Positions 9,103-18,283 of a DNA stretch of 64,000 nucleotides are shown here, piece after piece. Position numbers and translations under genes: made by a program. Numbering within the stretch: the first letter of the stretch is position 1; each line of letters begins with the position of its first letter. The DNA is from Oceanobacter sp. 1_MG-2023 (GTDB lineage Bacteria > Pseudomonadota > Gammaproteobacteria > Pseudomonadales > Oceanobacteraceae): the NCBI RefSeq assembly GCF_030689025.1, contig NZ_JAUYWA010000004.1, forward strand, positions 62,001-126,000. Reading direction: 5' to 3'. The notes under the pieces were generated by a model. The model had not been told where the DNA came from. It saw only the letters and a list, made by a program, of their open reading frames with translations, and did no database searches.

Positions 9103-9909
9103 TCAGAAAAACAGCTGACTCAATGCCTCACCCGGATCTTGTGCCCGCATAAAGGCTTCGCCAACCAGAAAACCGTGCACGTTACGCTGACGCATGGCAT
9201 CCACATCGGCACGCTGCAGAATCCCGCTTTCCGTCACCAGCAAGCGGTTATCGGGTATCGACGCCAATAATCCATAAGTGGTTTCCAGCGTTACTTCAAA
9301 CGTATGCAGGTTGCGGTTATTGATTCCCAGCAACGGCGTGGTCAACGTCAAGGCTGATTCCAGCTCATCGTGGTCATGCACTTCTACCAGTACATCCATT
9401 CCCAGTTCATGAGCCAGGCCTTCCAGATCCTGTAGCTGCATTCTCGACAGCGCCGAGACGATCAGCAGAACACAATCGGCATTCAGCATGCGGGCTTCAT
9501 AAATCTGATAGGGGTCGACCAGGAAATCCTTGCGGATCACCGGCAGCGAGCAGGCTTGACGCGCCTGCTGCAAAAAATCTTCATGGCCCTGGAAATACTC
9601 ATGATCTGTCAGCACCGACAAACACGCTGCACCGCCTTGCTCGTAGGATTCGGCAATCGCACCCGGCACAAAATCTTCTCGTATCACGCCCTTGGAGGGT
9701 GATGCCTTTTTGATTTCAGCAATCACCGCGGGATCACCCGCATCAATACGGGTACGCATGGCCTGACAGAAGCCTCGCAACTGTTCCGGGTCCTGGTCCT
9801 GTGCCTGCGCTTTCAGCTCGACGACCGGCAGCTCACGCTGCCGTTGTCTGACTTCCACCACCTTGGTAGCGAGAATTTTTCGGAGTACGGTTGGTGTTTC
9901 GTTATTCAC
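9103..9909 (-). CDS. trpC: Indole-3-glycerol-phosphate synthase
   Basis: 268 residues, stand-alone TrpC without the TrpF fusion found in E. coli, as in Pseudomonas. It closes the indole ring from CdRP in tryptophan synthesis. Conserved barrel segments include [38 protein letters not shown] and VTESGI. It is last in trpG-D-C, 29 bases after trpD, and followed by a terminator. Confidence 0.98.
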   Translation of the reverse strand: MNNETPTVLRKILATKVVEVRQRQRELPVVELKAQAQDQDPEQLRGFCQAMRTRIDAGDPAVIAEIKKASPSKGVIREDFVPGAIAESYEQGGAACLSVLTDHEYFQGHEDFLQQARQACSLPVIRKDFLVDPYQIYEARMLNADCVLLIVSALSRMQLQDLEGLAHELGMDVLVEVHDHDELESALTLTTPLLGINNRNLHTFEVTLETTYGLLASIPDNRLLVTESGILQRADVDAMRQRNVHGFLVGEAFMRAQDPGEALSQLFF

Positions 9910-9938
9910 TGCGTTATTCGCCTTTGGTTTCGCCGCCG

Positions 9939-10985
9939 TCAGGCCGCACCATCTTCGGCCAGACAGACTGAAAAGCTGACCAGCTCTTTCATTTTTTCCA
10001 GTGCCAGACCCGAATAAATCGCGTCTTGCGCCATGCTGACACCATCTTTCAGGTTCAACGCCAGACCGGCAACATAAATCGCAGCACCGGCATTCAGCGC
10101 CAGCATATCGGCGGCTTTTTGACCGGCTTCGGTTTTACGCTTGCCCAGTGCATCCTGAATCAGTGCCAGGCTTTCCTCGGCGCCATTGACCGTCAGACCA
10201 CTCAGGCTGCGAGGTTCAATCTCAAGCTCTTCCGGACGAATGATACGTTCCCGCAACTCACCCATATACAGCTCACACGCAAAGGTTGGAGCCGCCAGAC
10301 TGATCTCATCCAACCCATCGTCTGAATGTACCACCATGACATGGCCCGCGCCCAACCGCTGCATCACTTCTGCCAGCGGCCGTACCAGCTCTTTGCTGTA
10401 CACACCGATCAACTGGTTCGGGACACTGGCCGGATTGGTCATTGGCCCGAGAATATTAAAAATTGTCCTCATGCCCAGCGACTTGCGTACACCAATCGCA
10501 TGTTTCATGGCACTGTGATGTTGAGGCGCAAACATAAAGCCCACGCCCAGCTCCTCTATGCAACGGGCCACCTGAGTGGCATCCAGCGTCAGCTTGACCC
10601 CTGCAGCTTCCAGTAAATCGGCGCTGCCGGATTTTGATGACACTCCGCGATTACCGTGCTTGGCCACTTTGCCGCCGGCCGCCGCTACCACAAAGGATGA
10701 AGCCGTCGAGACATTAAACAGGTTCGATCCATCACCACCGGTCCCCACAATATCCACCGCGTGTAACGGATGAATGGTGACGCCATGGGCCAGCTCTCGC
10801 ATAACCCGGACGGCTCCGACGATTTCATCGATGCTTTCGCCTTTCATTCTCAAGGCAACCAGAAACGCACCGACCTGGGCATCGTCACACTGTCCGGCCA
10901 TTATCTGTCCCATAACGTCGGTCATCTCGTCCGTCGTCAGGTCATTACGTTCGACAACCCGAGCGAGGGCAGCACGCATTTCCAT
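9939..10985 (-). CDS. trpD: Anthranilate phosphoribosyltransferase
   Basis: 348 residues. It transfers phosphoribose from PRPP to anthranilate. The PRPP-binding loop [18 protein letters not shown] and the glycine-rich [21 protein letters not shown] are intact. It starts 13 bases after trpG and is not fused to it, unlike in E. coli. Confidence 0.98.
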   Translation of the reverse strand: MEMRAALARVVERNDLTTDEMTDVMGQIMAGQCDDAQVGAFLVALRMKGESIDEIVGAVRVMRELAHGVTIHPLHAVDIVGTGGDGSNLFNVSTASSFVVAAAGGKVAKHGNRGVSSKSGSADLLEAAGVKLTLDATQVARCIEELGVGFMFAPQHHSAMKHAIGVRKSLGMRTIFNILGPMTNPASVPNQLIGVYSKELVRPLAEVMQRLGAGHVMVVHSDDGLDEISLAAPTFACELYMGELRERIIRPEELEIEPRSLSGLTVNGAEESLALIQDALGKRKTEAGQKAADMLALNAGAAIYVAGLALNLKDGVSMAQDAIYSGLALEKMKELVSFSVCLAEDGAA

Positions 10986-10998
10986 ATCAGTCTCCTGG

Positions 10999-11586
10999 TC
11001 AGTTCAGCCGCATGTGCAAAAAATTGTTGAGCAAGTCATGGCCGTGCTCAGTCAGAATGGATTCAGGATGAAACTGAACCCCTTCAATCGCCAGCTCGCG
11101 ATGTCGAATCCCCATGATTTCTTCCTGGCTGCCATCGTCATTCTGGGTCCAGGCCGTCACTTCAAGGCAATCCGGCAAGGTGTTTTTATCAATCACCAAA
11201 GAATGATAACGGGTCGCCTGATAGGGATTGGTCAGGCCCTTGAACACACCGACATCGCCATGATGAATGGCCGATAATTTACCATGCATGACCTGTCCGG
11301 CTCGTACGATGGTGCCGCCAAATACCTGCCCAATCGATTGATGGCCCAAACAAATTCCCAAAATTGGCACCTTGCCGGCAAAGTGCCGGATAGCGGCCAT
11401 CGACATTCCGGCTTCATTCGGCGTGCAAGGCCCCGGGGAAATAACCAGGTGATCAGGAGCCAGAGCCTCTATTTGCTCCAGCGTCACCTCGTCGTTACGA
11501 AACACCCGTACTTCTGCGCCCAACTCGGCGAAATATTGCACAATGTTGTACGTAAAAGAATCGTAGTTATCTATCATTACCAGCAT
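10999..11586 (-). CDS. trpG: Anthranilate synthase glutaminase subunit
   Basis: 195 residues from the ATG at 11586, preceded by GGAG 8 bases upstream; a TTG at 11598 is less likely. A class I glutamine amidotransferase: [11 protein letters not shown] start, oxyanion loop [11 protein letters not shown], nucleophile in [11 protein letters not shown], and the His-Glu pair in [14 protein letters not shown]. It supplies ammonia to TrpE and may also serve PabB in folate synthesis. It lies 72 bases after trpE. Confidence 0.97.
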   Translation of the reverse strand: MLVMIDNYDSFTYNIVQYFAELGAEVRVFRNDEVTLEQIEALAPDHLVISPGPCTPNEAGMSMAAIRHFAGKVPILGICLGHQSIGQVFGGTIVRAGQVMHGKLSAIHHGDVGVFKGLTNPYQATRYHSLVIDKNTLPDCLEVTAWTQNDDGSQEEIMGIRHRELAIEGVQFHPESILTEHGHDLLNNFLHMRLN

Positions 11587-11658
11587 GCTGTACTCCAACG
11601 GCGCCCGGCATCAGGCCCCTGTCATTCATTCGGTAGGTAGCGACCTGTCTGCAGGTCG

Positions 11659-13143
11659 TTATTGATCCAGCCCGGCTTCAGCCAGAGCAACGGCACGGAA
11701 CATGGCGCGACCCTTGTTCAGGGTTTCCTGCCATTCCATTTCCGGCACCGAGTCGGCCACGATCCCGGCTCCCGCCTGAATATTCAGCATGCCGTCCTTG
11801 ATGACCGCGGTACGAATGGCAATCGCCGTATCCATATTGCCATTCCAGCTCAGATAACCGACCGCACCGCCATACACACCACGCTTGGTGCTTTCCATCT
11901 CATCAATGATTTCCATTGCCCGGATTTTGGGCGCACCACTTAAAGTACCGGCCGGATGTACGGCTCTCAGTACATCCATGGCCGTGGTGCCTTCTTTCAC
12001 TTGCCCGGTGACATTGGAAACGATATGCATCACATGACTGTAGTGCTCCACCACCATCCGGTCGGTCAGCTCTACCTTGCCCGTCTGGGCAACCCGGCCA
12101 ACGTCATTACGCCCCAGATCGATCAACATCAGGTGTTCGGCGATTTCTTTCGGATCGGCCAGTAATTCCTGCTCCAGCGCCAGATCTTCAGCGGCGTTGT
12201 GACCACGCTTGCGTGTACCGGCAATCGGCCGCACCGTGACTTCACCATCTTCCAGCCGGGCCAGAATCTCTGGTGAAGAACCGACCACATGAAAGTCACC
12301 CAGATGCATGCAATACATATAGGGTGACGGGTTCAGCGTCCGCAGGGCGCGGTAGATATTGACCGGATCACCGGCAAACGGAATCTGCATCCGCTGGGAT
12401 ATCACGCACTGCATGATATCGCCAGCGAAGATGTAATCCTTGATCGAAGCGACTGCCGCACGGAATTCATCGGCACCAAACATTGAACGAAAATCTTTTT
12501 CCTCGACCTCGCGCGGCTGCGCCAACGGCTGGCCTATTTCCCCCTGATAGGGCTGACGCAACTGTTCGCGCAGTTGCTCGATACGCTGTTCAGCCACCGC
12601 CAGCGCGTTGGGCTGTTGCGGATCGGCCAGCACGATCAGATGCAAGGTGCCACTGAGGTTGTCGAACACCACCACTTCTTCGGACACCATCAGCAGGATA
12701 TCCGGGGTATTCAGCTCATCAGCGGGGCAGCCTTTTTCCAGCCGGGGTTCGATATAGCGCACGGTATCGTAACCAAAGTAGCCGACCAGCCCGCCCTGAA
12801 AACGCGGCAAGCCGGGCAAGTCCGGGACTTTGTAGCTTTGCTGTAACTCGCTGATGTATTGCAGCGGGTCACGCACTTCCAGCTCGCTGACCGTGTCACC
12901 GTTTTCTTGCCGGATAATCCGATGGCCCGTTACCTTGATAACATGGCGGGCGGGTAATCCGATCATTGAATAACGCCCCCATTTCTCCCCACCCTGTACC
13001 GATTCGAACAGGTAGGAATAAGGCCGGTCGGCCAATTTGAGGTAGGTACTGAGAGGGGTATCAATGTCGGCCAACACCTGGCGCGACACAGGGATACGGT
13101 TGTAGCCCTGGGCAACCAGAGTTTCAAATTCTTGCGGAGTCAT
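11659..13143 (-). CDS. trpE: Anthranilate synthase component I
   Basis: 494 residues from the ATG at 13143. The reading frame extends upstream to 13416, but that part overlaps the next gene's end and is not TrpE-like; AGG lies 9 bases before the chosen ATG. The N-terminal Trp-binding region has SYLFESV in the place of the LLES feedback motif. The chorismate-binding catalytic part has [23 protein letters not shown] and [16 protein letters not shown]. It converts chorismate and ammonia or glutamine to anthranilate. A promoter-like sequence and a two-stem leader lie upstream. Confidence 0.97.
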   Translation of the reverse strand: MTPQEFETLVAQGYNRIPVSRQVLADIDTPLSTYLKLADRPYSYLFESVQGGEKWGRYSMIGLPARHVIKVTGHRIIRQENGDTVSELEVRDPLQYISELQQSYKVPDLPGLPRFQGGLVGYFGYDTVRYIEPRLEKGCPADELNTPDILLMVSEEVVVFDNLSGTLHLIVLADPQQPNALAVAEQRIEQLREQLRQPYQGEIGQPLAQPREVEEKDFRSMFGADEFRAAVASIKDYIFAGDIMQCVISQRMQIPFAGDPVNIYRALRTLNPSPYMYCMHLGDFHVVGSSPEILARLEDGEVTVRPIAGTRKRGHNAAEDLALEQELLADPKEIAEHLMLIDLGRNDVGRVAQTGKVELTDRMVVEHYSHVMHIVSNVTGQVKEGTTAMDVLRAVHPAGTLSGAPKIRAMEIIDEMESTKRGVYGGAVGYLSWNGNMDTAIAIRTAVIKDGMLNIQAGAGIVADSVPEMEWQETLNKGRAMFRAVALAEAGLDQ

Positions 13144-13162
13144 AATAGGAACCTGAGTGTGA

Positions 13163-13217
13163 GTAAACGCAATAACGGATGCATCCTTTTGTGTGATGCA
13201 GGAAATCAGGCGTTTAT
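13163..13217 (-). promoter_or_regulatory. Two-stem structured leader just before trpE
   Basis: GTAAACGC (13163-13170) pairs with GCGTTTAT (13210-13217), and inside it TGCATC (13180-13185) pairs with GATGCA (13195-13200). The structure ends 20 bases before the trpE ATG. There is no U-run and no run of Trp codons, so it is not a classical attenuator; control of translation start is possible. Confidence 0.4.
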
Positions 13218-13311
13218 CACCATCGACGGGCGAGTAGCTGGCCCTGTTGCTGAGGACGATCCAGAGGGTAGAACACCACGGGCTCCCTAGTCGTGATTTA
13301 ATCGAGCATAG

Positions 13312-13339
13312 ATCATACCAGAAGGCCCACCTCCGGCAA
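13312..13339 (-). promoter_or_regulatory. Candidate trpE promoter
   Basis: On the minus strand TTGCCG (13334-13339) and TATGAT (13312-13317) are separated by 16 bp. This gives a leader of about 160 bases before trpE and lies just past the end of the HAD gene. Confidence 0.5.
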
Positions 13340-13357
13340 GCCTTACAATGGTTGATT

Positions 13358-14035
13358 TCAGTTTTTGAGTGGTCGCCAGTCCAGACAAGGCCAACTGCGC
13401 AAGGCCGCTGCATCACGTAAACGGGCGTTCGGATTCAACACCACTGGCTGGGCGACTTTTTCCAGCAAGGGTAAATCTGCATGACTGTCGGTATAAAAGG
13501 CGGCATCACTGAATTTCAGGCCACGCTCACGCAAAAATGCCCTAGCCAGGCCAACCTTGCCACTGCCGTAACACAAGGGGCGCTGCAAGCCGACGATACG
13601 ATCATTCACCACCTTGAGGCGATTACTGATCACATGAGTGATACCCAGCGCGTCGGCGTAAGCACGGGCAACATAATCATCAGCGCCAGTAATCATCACC
13701 AGTTCAACCCCCTGGCGCTGGTAGGCAAATAACAGCGAAGCCGCTTGCGGATAAATATGCAGGTGCCCGCGCTCGGCAAAAAATTGCGCCACCCGCTGCT
13801 GATATACAGACAAAGCCATCCCGCGAGCACGGGTCTTGTAATAGTTGGACAAGCGCCAGTGTGTTACCCGACCCTTTTTATAGGCACGATACAAGGAAGC
13901 CAGCGCCAGCGTCGCCTCGACCAAAGCCCAGCGCTCACGGCGTACTCGCCATTTGATCCAGAGACTGTTTGCGTCTTTGTTAATCAGTGAGTCGTCCAGA
14001 TCAAAAAAAACGACCTTTACCTTGTATACCTGCAT
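13358..14035 (-). CDS. HAD-superfamily (IB) phosphatase
   Basis: 225 residues. Motif I is [10 protein letters not shown] with the nucleophile and acid aspartates, motif II is MITGAD (Thr), the lysine of motif III is in [13 protein letters not shown], and motif IV is [12 protein letters not shown], which together indicate the IB group (SerB/phosphatidylglycerophosphatase-like). Substrates in this group include phosphoserine and phospholipid phosphates; it cannot be assigned here. It sits upstream of trpE, where many pseudomonads have the phosphoglycolate phosphatase gph, but the motifs do not indicate Gph. Confidence 0.82.
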   Translation of the reverse strand: MQVYKVKVVFFDLDDSLINKDANSLWIKWRVRRERWALVEATLALASLYRAYKKGRVTHWRLSNYYKTRARGMALSVYQQRVAQFFAERGHLHIYPQAASLLFAYQRQGVELVMITGADDYVARAYADALGITHVISNRLKVVNDRIVGLQRPLCYGSGKVGLARAFLRERGLKFSDAAFYTDSHADLPLLEKVAQPVVLNPNARLRDAAALRSWPCLDWRPLKN

Positions 14036-14174
14036 GACACTCCGCCCACGATGCTGTCGCTCAGACTAACACGCATTCAAACCCTGCCCAATGCGAATTC
14101 GTCGCGTCCATTCACTGTTGCATCCAAGGCAAAAAGTTCCGCAAAAAAAACATAAAAATGTTACATCCAGATGA

Positions 14175-14202
14175 TTGACCTTGTGACAAGTTAATGTAGT
14201 CT
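14175..14202 (+). promoter_or_regulatory. Weak candidate promoter upstream of hpf region
   Basis: TTGACC (14175-14180), a 16-bp spacer and TAGTCT (14197-14202). The remaining bases from 14036 to 14492 hold no other convincing signal apart from the 38-codon frame described next. Confidence 0.3.
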
Positions 14203-14216
14203 GAAGACATAAGGAA

Positions 14217-14333
14217 ATGACAGAGACACGGCAACAAGAACTGGCAAAAGATGTTTTCCAGTTCGCCAGTGTTAATGGCAACTTATTGTTTTATAAAGGT
14301 TTTAAAGACTACCGTTACGTTGAAGGGAGGTAA
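14217..14333 (+). CDS. Possible 38-residue small ORF in hpf leader
   Basis: An ATG at 14217 opens a 38-codon frame ending in TAA at 14333, with the start MTETRQQELAKDVFQFA and no similarity I recognise. AAGGA is present upstream but only 2 bases from the ATG, too close for a good ribosome site. It could be a leader peptide for hpf, 159 bases downstream, or chance. Confidence 0.2.
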   Translation: MTETRQQELAKDVFQFASVNGNLLFYKGFKDYRYVEGR

Positions 14334-14492
14334 ATATACCGATCCAGGCGCACTCGGCAAGATCCAGAAACCGGTCTGTATACCAATACGGATCTGCCCT
14401 TTGGCACGTGCGTAAAGACAACAGCGCCAACGCGATGTTGTCCGCCGGATTTCCCGGCGTAGCCTCATGCTTATTTTAACCAAGGAGCGTTT

Positions 14493-14855
14493 ATGAAAGG
14501 TCTGGCAATCAGTTTTCGTGACATCGAACATTCAGACGGTATAGAAGCATCTATCCGAGAGAAAGCCACCAAACTTATCTCCACCTTTGACGACATCACC
14601 GGGATTCGTGCGGTTGTCGCCATGCCACATAACCACAGCTATAAAGGCAAGTTGGCTCATGTGTCGCTGGAGGTTGGCTTGCCTGGAGAAACTGTCGCGA
14701 TCACCCATGACAATCACGACAACTCTGACCACGAAGATATGTATGTTGCTGTCAGGGATGCGTTTGAAAAGGCCCAGCGTAAAATCCGCAAGATTCATGA
14801 AAAACGGGTTAATCGTAATCGTCGCACGGCCTCGATTGTTGCTCAGGCAACCTGA
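14493..14855 (+). CDS. hpf: Ribosome hibernation-promoting factor (short HPF/YfiA family)
   Basis: 120 residues with the S30AE fold: ISFRDIEHSDGIEASIREKATKL at the start, VSLEVGLPG in the middle and DMYVAVRDAFEKAQRKIRK at the end. The basic tail (KRVNRNRRTAS) suits binding in the 30S mRNA channel. Such proteins stabilise inactive ribosomes in stationary phase or stress. AAGGAG lies 6 bases before the ATG. It is not next to rpoN/ptsN as in many genomes; it stands alone with its own terminator. Confidence 0.92.
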   Translation: MKGLAISFRDIEHSDGIEASIREKATKLISTFDDITGIRAVVAMPHNHSYKGKLAHVSLEVGLPGETVAITHDNHDNSDHEDMYVAVRDAFEKAQRKIRKIHEKRVNRNRRTASIVAQAT

Positions 14856-14889
14856 ACCTTGTCGTTAAAACCCTGTTAAATAGCTCTGA

Positions 14890-14915
14890 AAGCCGCTGAT
14901 ACCAGCGGCTTTTTT
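14890..14915 (+). terminator. Terminator after hpf
   Basis: AAGCCGCTG/CAGCGGCTT hairpin with a four-base loop and a T-run. Confidence 0.92.
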
Positions 14916-14977
14916 GTGGCTACCCAACATCCAGCACTGGCCAAGCGCCATGCAAGCCGGTTTCATATCCACACGGT

Positions 14978-15120
14978 ACAATCCAGCCGTACAATCCAGC
15001 CGTACAATCCAGCCGTACAATCCAGCCGAACAATCCAGCCGAACAATCCAGCCGAACAATCCAGCCGAACAATCCAGCCGAACAACCCAGCCGAACAACC
15101 CAGACACATAATCCAGGCAT
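14978..15120. repeat. 13-bp minisatellite, 11 units
   Basis: Tandem copies of ACAATCCAGCCG(T/A): three end in T, then five end in A, and the last three (from 15082) are increasingly degenerate. The unit is not a multiple of three, so open frames across it on both strands are artefacts of the repeat and not a gene. It lies exactly between the hpf terminator and the terminator of the acyl-CoA dehydrogenase gene. Confidence 0.97.
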
Positions 15121-15144
15121 AAAAAAGCCACTCCGAAGAGTGGC
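15121..15144 (-). terminator. Terminator after acyl-CoA dehydrogenase gene
   Basis: On the minus strand GCCACTC-TTCG-GAGTGGC, a perfect stem with a UUCG loop, followed by six T. Confidence 0.93.
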
Positions 15145-15173
15145 TGGTATCCATCAGCGCAATCGCGACCGGC

Positions 15174-16982
15174 TTACAGGAAAGAGAAATCCTCTTCGGC
15201 CATATCCATCAGACTGGCGGCTCCTGCTGTCATGGTGGCAGCATGCATCCGGGTACGGGGCAGGATGCGGCGGAAGTAAAAGTTTGCCGTGGTCAGTTTG
15301 GCCTTGTAGAAGGCCTCTTCACTGGTACCTGCAGCCAGCTTGTCCTGAGCTACCTTGGCCATGCGCGCCCAGAAGTAACCCAGCACGATATAACCGGAGT
15401 ACATCAGATAGTCGACAGCAGCGGCGCCTACTTCATCGCGATTTTTCATCGCCCCCATCCCCACTTTCATGGTCAGGTCGCCCCACTCCTTGTTCACTTC
15501 CATCAAGGGCTTGATCAGTTTGGACAAGGCTTTATTACCCGACTCCGCCTTGCAGAACTTGTGCACGATCTTGGTGAAGGTGCGCAGGCTCGCCCCTTGC
15601 GTCATCAATACTTTACGGCCGAGCAAATCCAGCGCCTGAATACCCGTGGTTCCTTCATAGATAGTCGCAATCCGGGTATCCCGCACCAGCTGCTCCATTC
15701 CCCATTCCGTAATATACCCATGGCCACCATACACCTGCATACCCAGGTTGGTTGCTTCACAACCGGCTTCGGTCAGGAAGGCCTTGGCAATCGGCGTCAG
15801 GAAACTGAGCAGCTCTTCAGCACTTTTACGTTCGGCTTCGGTCTCGGCTTTTTTGACAATGTCGTTTTGCTGCGAGGCAAAATACACCAGTGCCCGGCTC
15901 GCTTCGTTGAGGGCTTTCTGCGTCAACAACATACGACGGACATCCGGGTGCACAATAATCGGATCGGCGGCTTTTTCCGGCGCTTTTGCCCCGGTCAGTG
16001 AACGCATCGCCAAACGTTCTTTGGCATACGCCAGAGCACCTTGATAAGACGCTTCCATCGCAGAAGAACCTTGCAAGGCAGTACCGATACGGGCGGTGTT
16101 CATAAAGGTGAACATGCAGTTCAGGCCTTTGTTCTCCGGTCCAATCAACCAACCTTGGGCACCATCAAAGTTCATGACACAGGTAGAGTTGCCGTGAATG
16201 CCCATTTTGTGTTCCAGCGAGCCACATTCAACGGCGTTTTTATCTCCCAGCGTGCCGTCTTCATTCGGCAGTACCTTGGGCACAATAAACAGCGAAATAC
16301 CCTTGGTACCAGCCGGAGCACCAGGCAAACGGGCCAGCACGATATGGATAATATTGTCTGCCATATCGTGATCACCGGCAGAAATAAAGATCTTGGTGCC
16401 GGTAATGGCATAGCTGCCATCCGGGTTTGGCTCTGCCTTGGCTTTCAGAATCCCCAGGTCAGAACCACAATGCGGCTCAGTCAGGCACATGGTGCCGGTC
16501 CACTCACCAGAGACCAAACGGGTCAGATAGGTGGCTTTCTGGGCATCGGTACCGTGTTGTTCAATGGTGTTCATGGCACCGTGAGACAAGCCGGGGTACA
16601 TCCCCCAAGACCAGTTGGATGAACCAACCAGCTCGGAAATCACAATCCCTAGTGATTCAGGCAAACCCTGACCACCAAATTCTTCGTCATGGGCCAGAGA
16701 CGGCCAACCGCCTTCAACAAACTTGGCGTAGGCTTCTTTAAAGCCGGTCGGTGTGGTGACGGTGCCATCTTCGTGACGCTGACAGCCTTCGATATCACCG
16801 ACACGGTTCAGCGGTGCCAGCTCTTGTTCACAAAAACGAGCGCCTTCAGCAAGGATGGCATCCACCATGTCCGGAGTCGCCACATCGGCGTAAGCAGGAA
16901 TATTGGCGTAATGGGACGGCATATCCAGCAGCTCGTCCATAACGAATTTAATTTCACGCAGGGGGGCTTTGTATTCTGGCAT
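15174..16982 (-). CDS. Acyl-CoA dehydrogenase (long, 600-residue FadE/DmdC-like type)
   Basis: 602 residues, longer than standard 380-residue enzymes, with an extra C-terminal domain as in Pseudomonas FadE1/FadE2 (PA0506/PA0508 type) and methylmercaptopropionyl-CoA dehydrogenase DmdC. FAD- and substrate-binding segments are MCLTEPHCGSDLG, ITGTKIFISAGDHD and MQVYGGHGYITEWGMEQL; IYEGTTGIQALDLLGRK carries the catalytic-glutamate region. It catalyses the first oxidation step of beta-oxidation. The substrate (fatty acyl-CoA or MMPA-CoA) cannot be settled. It is monocistronic with its own terminator. Confidence 0.93.
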   Translation of the reverse strand: MPEYKAPLREIKFVMDELLDMPSHYANIPAYADVATPDMVDAILAEGARFCEQELAPLNRVGDIEGCQRHEDGTVTTPTGFKEAYAKFVEGGWPSLAHDEEFGGQGLPESLGIVISELVGSSNWSWGMYPGLSHGAMNTIEQHGTDAQKATYLTRLVSGEWTGTMCLTEPHCGSDLGILKAKAEPNPDGSYAITGTKIFISAGDHDMADNIIHIVLARLPGAPAGTKGISLFIVPKVLPNEDGTLGDKNAVECGSLEHKMGIHGNSTCVMNFDGAQGWLIGPENKGLNCMFTFMNTARIGTALQGSSAMEASYQGALAYAKERLAMRSLTGAKAPEKAADPIIVHPDVRRMLLTQKALNEASRALVYFASQQNDIVKKAETEAERKSAEELLSFLTPIAKAFLTEAGCEATNLGMQVYGGHGYITEWGMEQLVRDTRIATIYEGTTGIQALDLLGRKVLMTQGASLRTFTKIVHKFCKAESGNKALSKLIKPLMEVNKEWGDLTMKVGMGAMKNRDEVGAAAVDYLMYSGYIVLGYFWARMAKVAQDKLAAGTSEEAFYKAKLTTANFYFRRILPRTRMHAATMTAGAASLMDMAEEDFSFL

Positions 16983-17434
16983 TAGGGATACCTCGTCGCC
17001 TGACTGGTTTGGGTCGCCTGATGGCGCTCTGTTTATTAGTAGTCGTACCGGCCATCAATCAATGAACCAGTACGCTGTTGTTATTTCGTTGTTCCGTTGT
17101 TGCTTGATCGCCCGGTGACCGCGTCATGCGCGTGTGTTGCCGTGGTGTATCACTTGATGTTTTAAAACAACTGTTTGAAACATACGTTTGCTTTATAGCT
17201 CTGTCAAGCAAAAACACACAACAATGACTTGTCATCCCGACACTGGTAGCAGGCAAAATCCCACGCCAATACAACAACGGCTATCAACCCAGCATAGGAC
17301 ACAAATTCCACCACCGAGAAGGCACAATACGGATTAGCAACCATTGACCCGATATCACCCTCCAAGCAGGATAGTGGCTGCGTTTTATCAACAATCAGTA
17401 TTCAATCAATACCCAATCAGAGTCAGGGAAGACG
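16983..17434. other. Intergenic region between acyl-CoA dehydrogenase gene and comF
   Basis: 452 bases between divergent genes. No gene-like reading frame has a ribosome site or family resemblance. GGGAAG at 17426-17431 is the ribosome site of comF. No strong promoter or operator was seen. Confidence 0.5.
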
Positions 17435-18253
17435 ATGGCAGGCAACCCACAGCAGCAGCAACAAAAACAGCAGCAAAACCAGCTACCCAGACAGCGGTCT
17501 CTGTCCCGTCAATCAGCCGCCGGGCCGCTGTCGGACTTTCGTTGTGAATGGTGCCAGAGCTCGGTCAGCAAGAGCATCAGTGGTTTTTTGTGTCACCACT
17601 GTGAAGAAGTGCTGCGCACCCCCTATCCGGCGTGCAGCCAGTGTGGTGAGTTACTCAATAACAACGAACGCCGCTGCCAGCATTGCCAACAAACGCCACC
17701 GGCTTTCGATTACACTCACATTTTTTTACCTTACCAAACACCGGTTAGTCACTGGTTACGCCAGGCCAAAGACCGCCGTCGTTATGAGTGGCTGTTACGC
17801 CTGGGTCACTGGATGGCCCATCATCCACCCGCGGCGATTACCCAGGTCGATGCGCTGGTGTACGTGCCATCCGATTGGCGCAAGCGTCTCTGGCGCGGCT
17901 TTAACCCTGCCCGGATTATTTGTGAACAACTGGCTTCCCGTCATCACAAACCGATATTACACCAGGCGCTACGCCGTCGAGGCAGTACCCCACAACGAGG
18001 CCAGCACCGCGCTTCCCGCTTGCAGCAAGCCCGGCAACAGTTCGACAGCGGCCAGCAATCCCTGCACGGCATGCACCTGCTGCTGATTGACGATGTACTC
18101 ACCACCGGTGCCACGGCCGATGCGGTAGCGACCTTGCTGAAGCAGCAAGGGGCAGCCATTGTTGGCGTCTGGACACTGGCGCGAACACCACCCCCTGGAA
18201 TGACCATGCCGTTAGCATTGCATGGATGTGGCTTGCCAGAGAGTCAGGCATAA
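17435..18253 (+). CDS. comF: ComF-family phosphoribosyltransferase-like protein
   Basis: 272 residues. A glutamine-rich N-terminal tail (residues 6-16 nearly all Q) is followed by a zinc-ribbon-like region with CxxC pairs (CEWC, CHHC, CSQC, CQHC, residues about 38-90), then a type I PRTase domain with the PRPP loop LLLIDDVLTTGATAD near residue 215. ComF/GntX proteins are needed for DNA uptake in competent species; their exact biochemistry is not settled. Next to biotin genes in many relatives, here it precedes srkA by 30 bases and may be co-transcribed. Confidence 0.9.
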   Translation: MAGNPQQQQQKQQQNQLPRQRSLSRQSAAGPLSDFRCEWCQSSVSKSISGFLCHHCEEVLRTPYPACSQCGELLNNNERRCQHCQQTPPAFDYTHIFLPYQTPVSHWLRQAKDRRRYEWLLRLGHWMAHHPPAAITQVDALVYVPSDWRKRLWRGFNPARIICEQLASRHHKPILHQALRRRGSTPQRGQHRASRLQQARQQFDSGQQSLHGMHLLLIDDVLTTGATADAVATLLKQQGAAIVGVWTLARTPPPGMTMPLALHGCGLPESQA

Positions 18254-18283
18254 TCGCCCGTTGAATCCAGACGAGGGCCGATT

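Noticed and set aside
13144..13357. Classical trp attenuator with a Trp-rich leader peptide
   Set aside because: No short frame with tandem Trp codons and no U-run hairpin in the leader.
13144..13416. Long N-terminal extension of TrpE
   Set aside because: It overlaps the HAD gene, is not TrpE-like, and a better start with a ribosome site is at 13143.
14978..15120. Possible CRISPR array
   Set aside because: Units are 13 bp, directly abutting and without spacers; no cas genes in the window.
14865..15154. Open frames of 60-90 codons on both strands across the 13-bp repeat, giving repetitive proteins
   Set aside because: A stop-free 13-bp unit keeps every frame open; there is no ribosome site or non-repeat domain, and strong terminators flank it.
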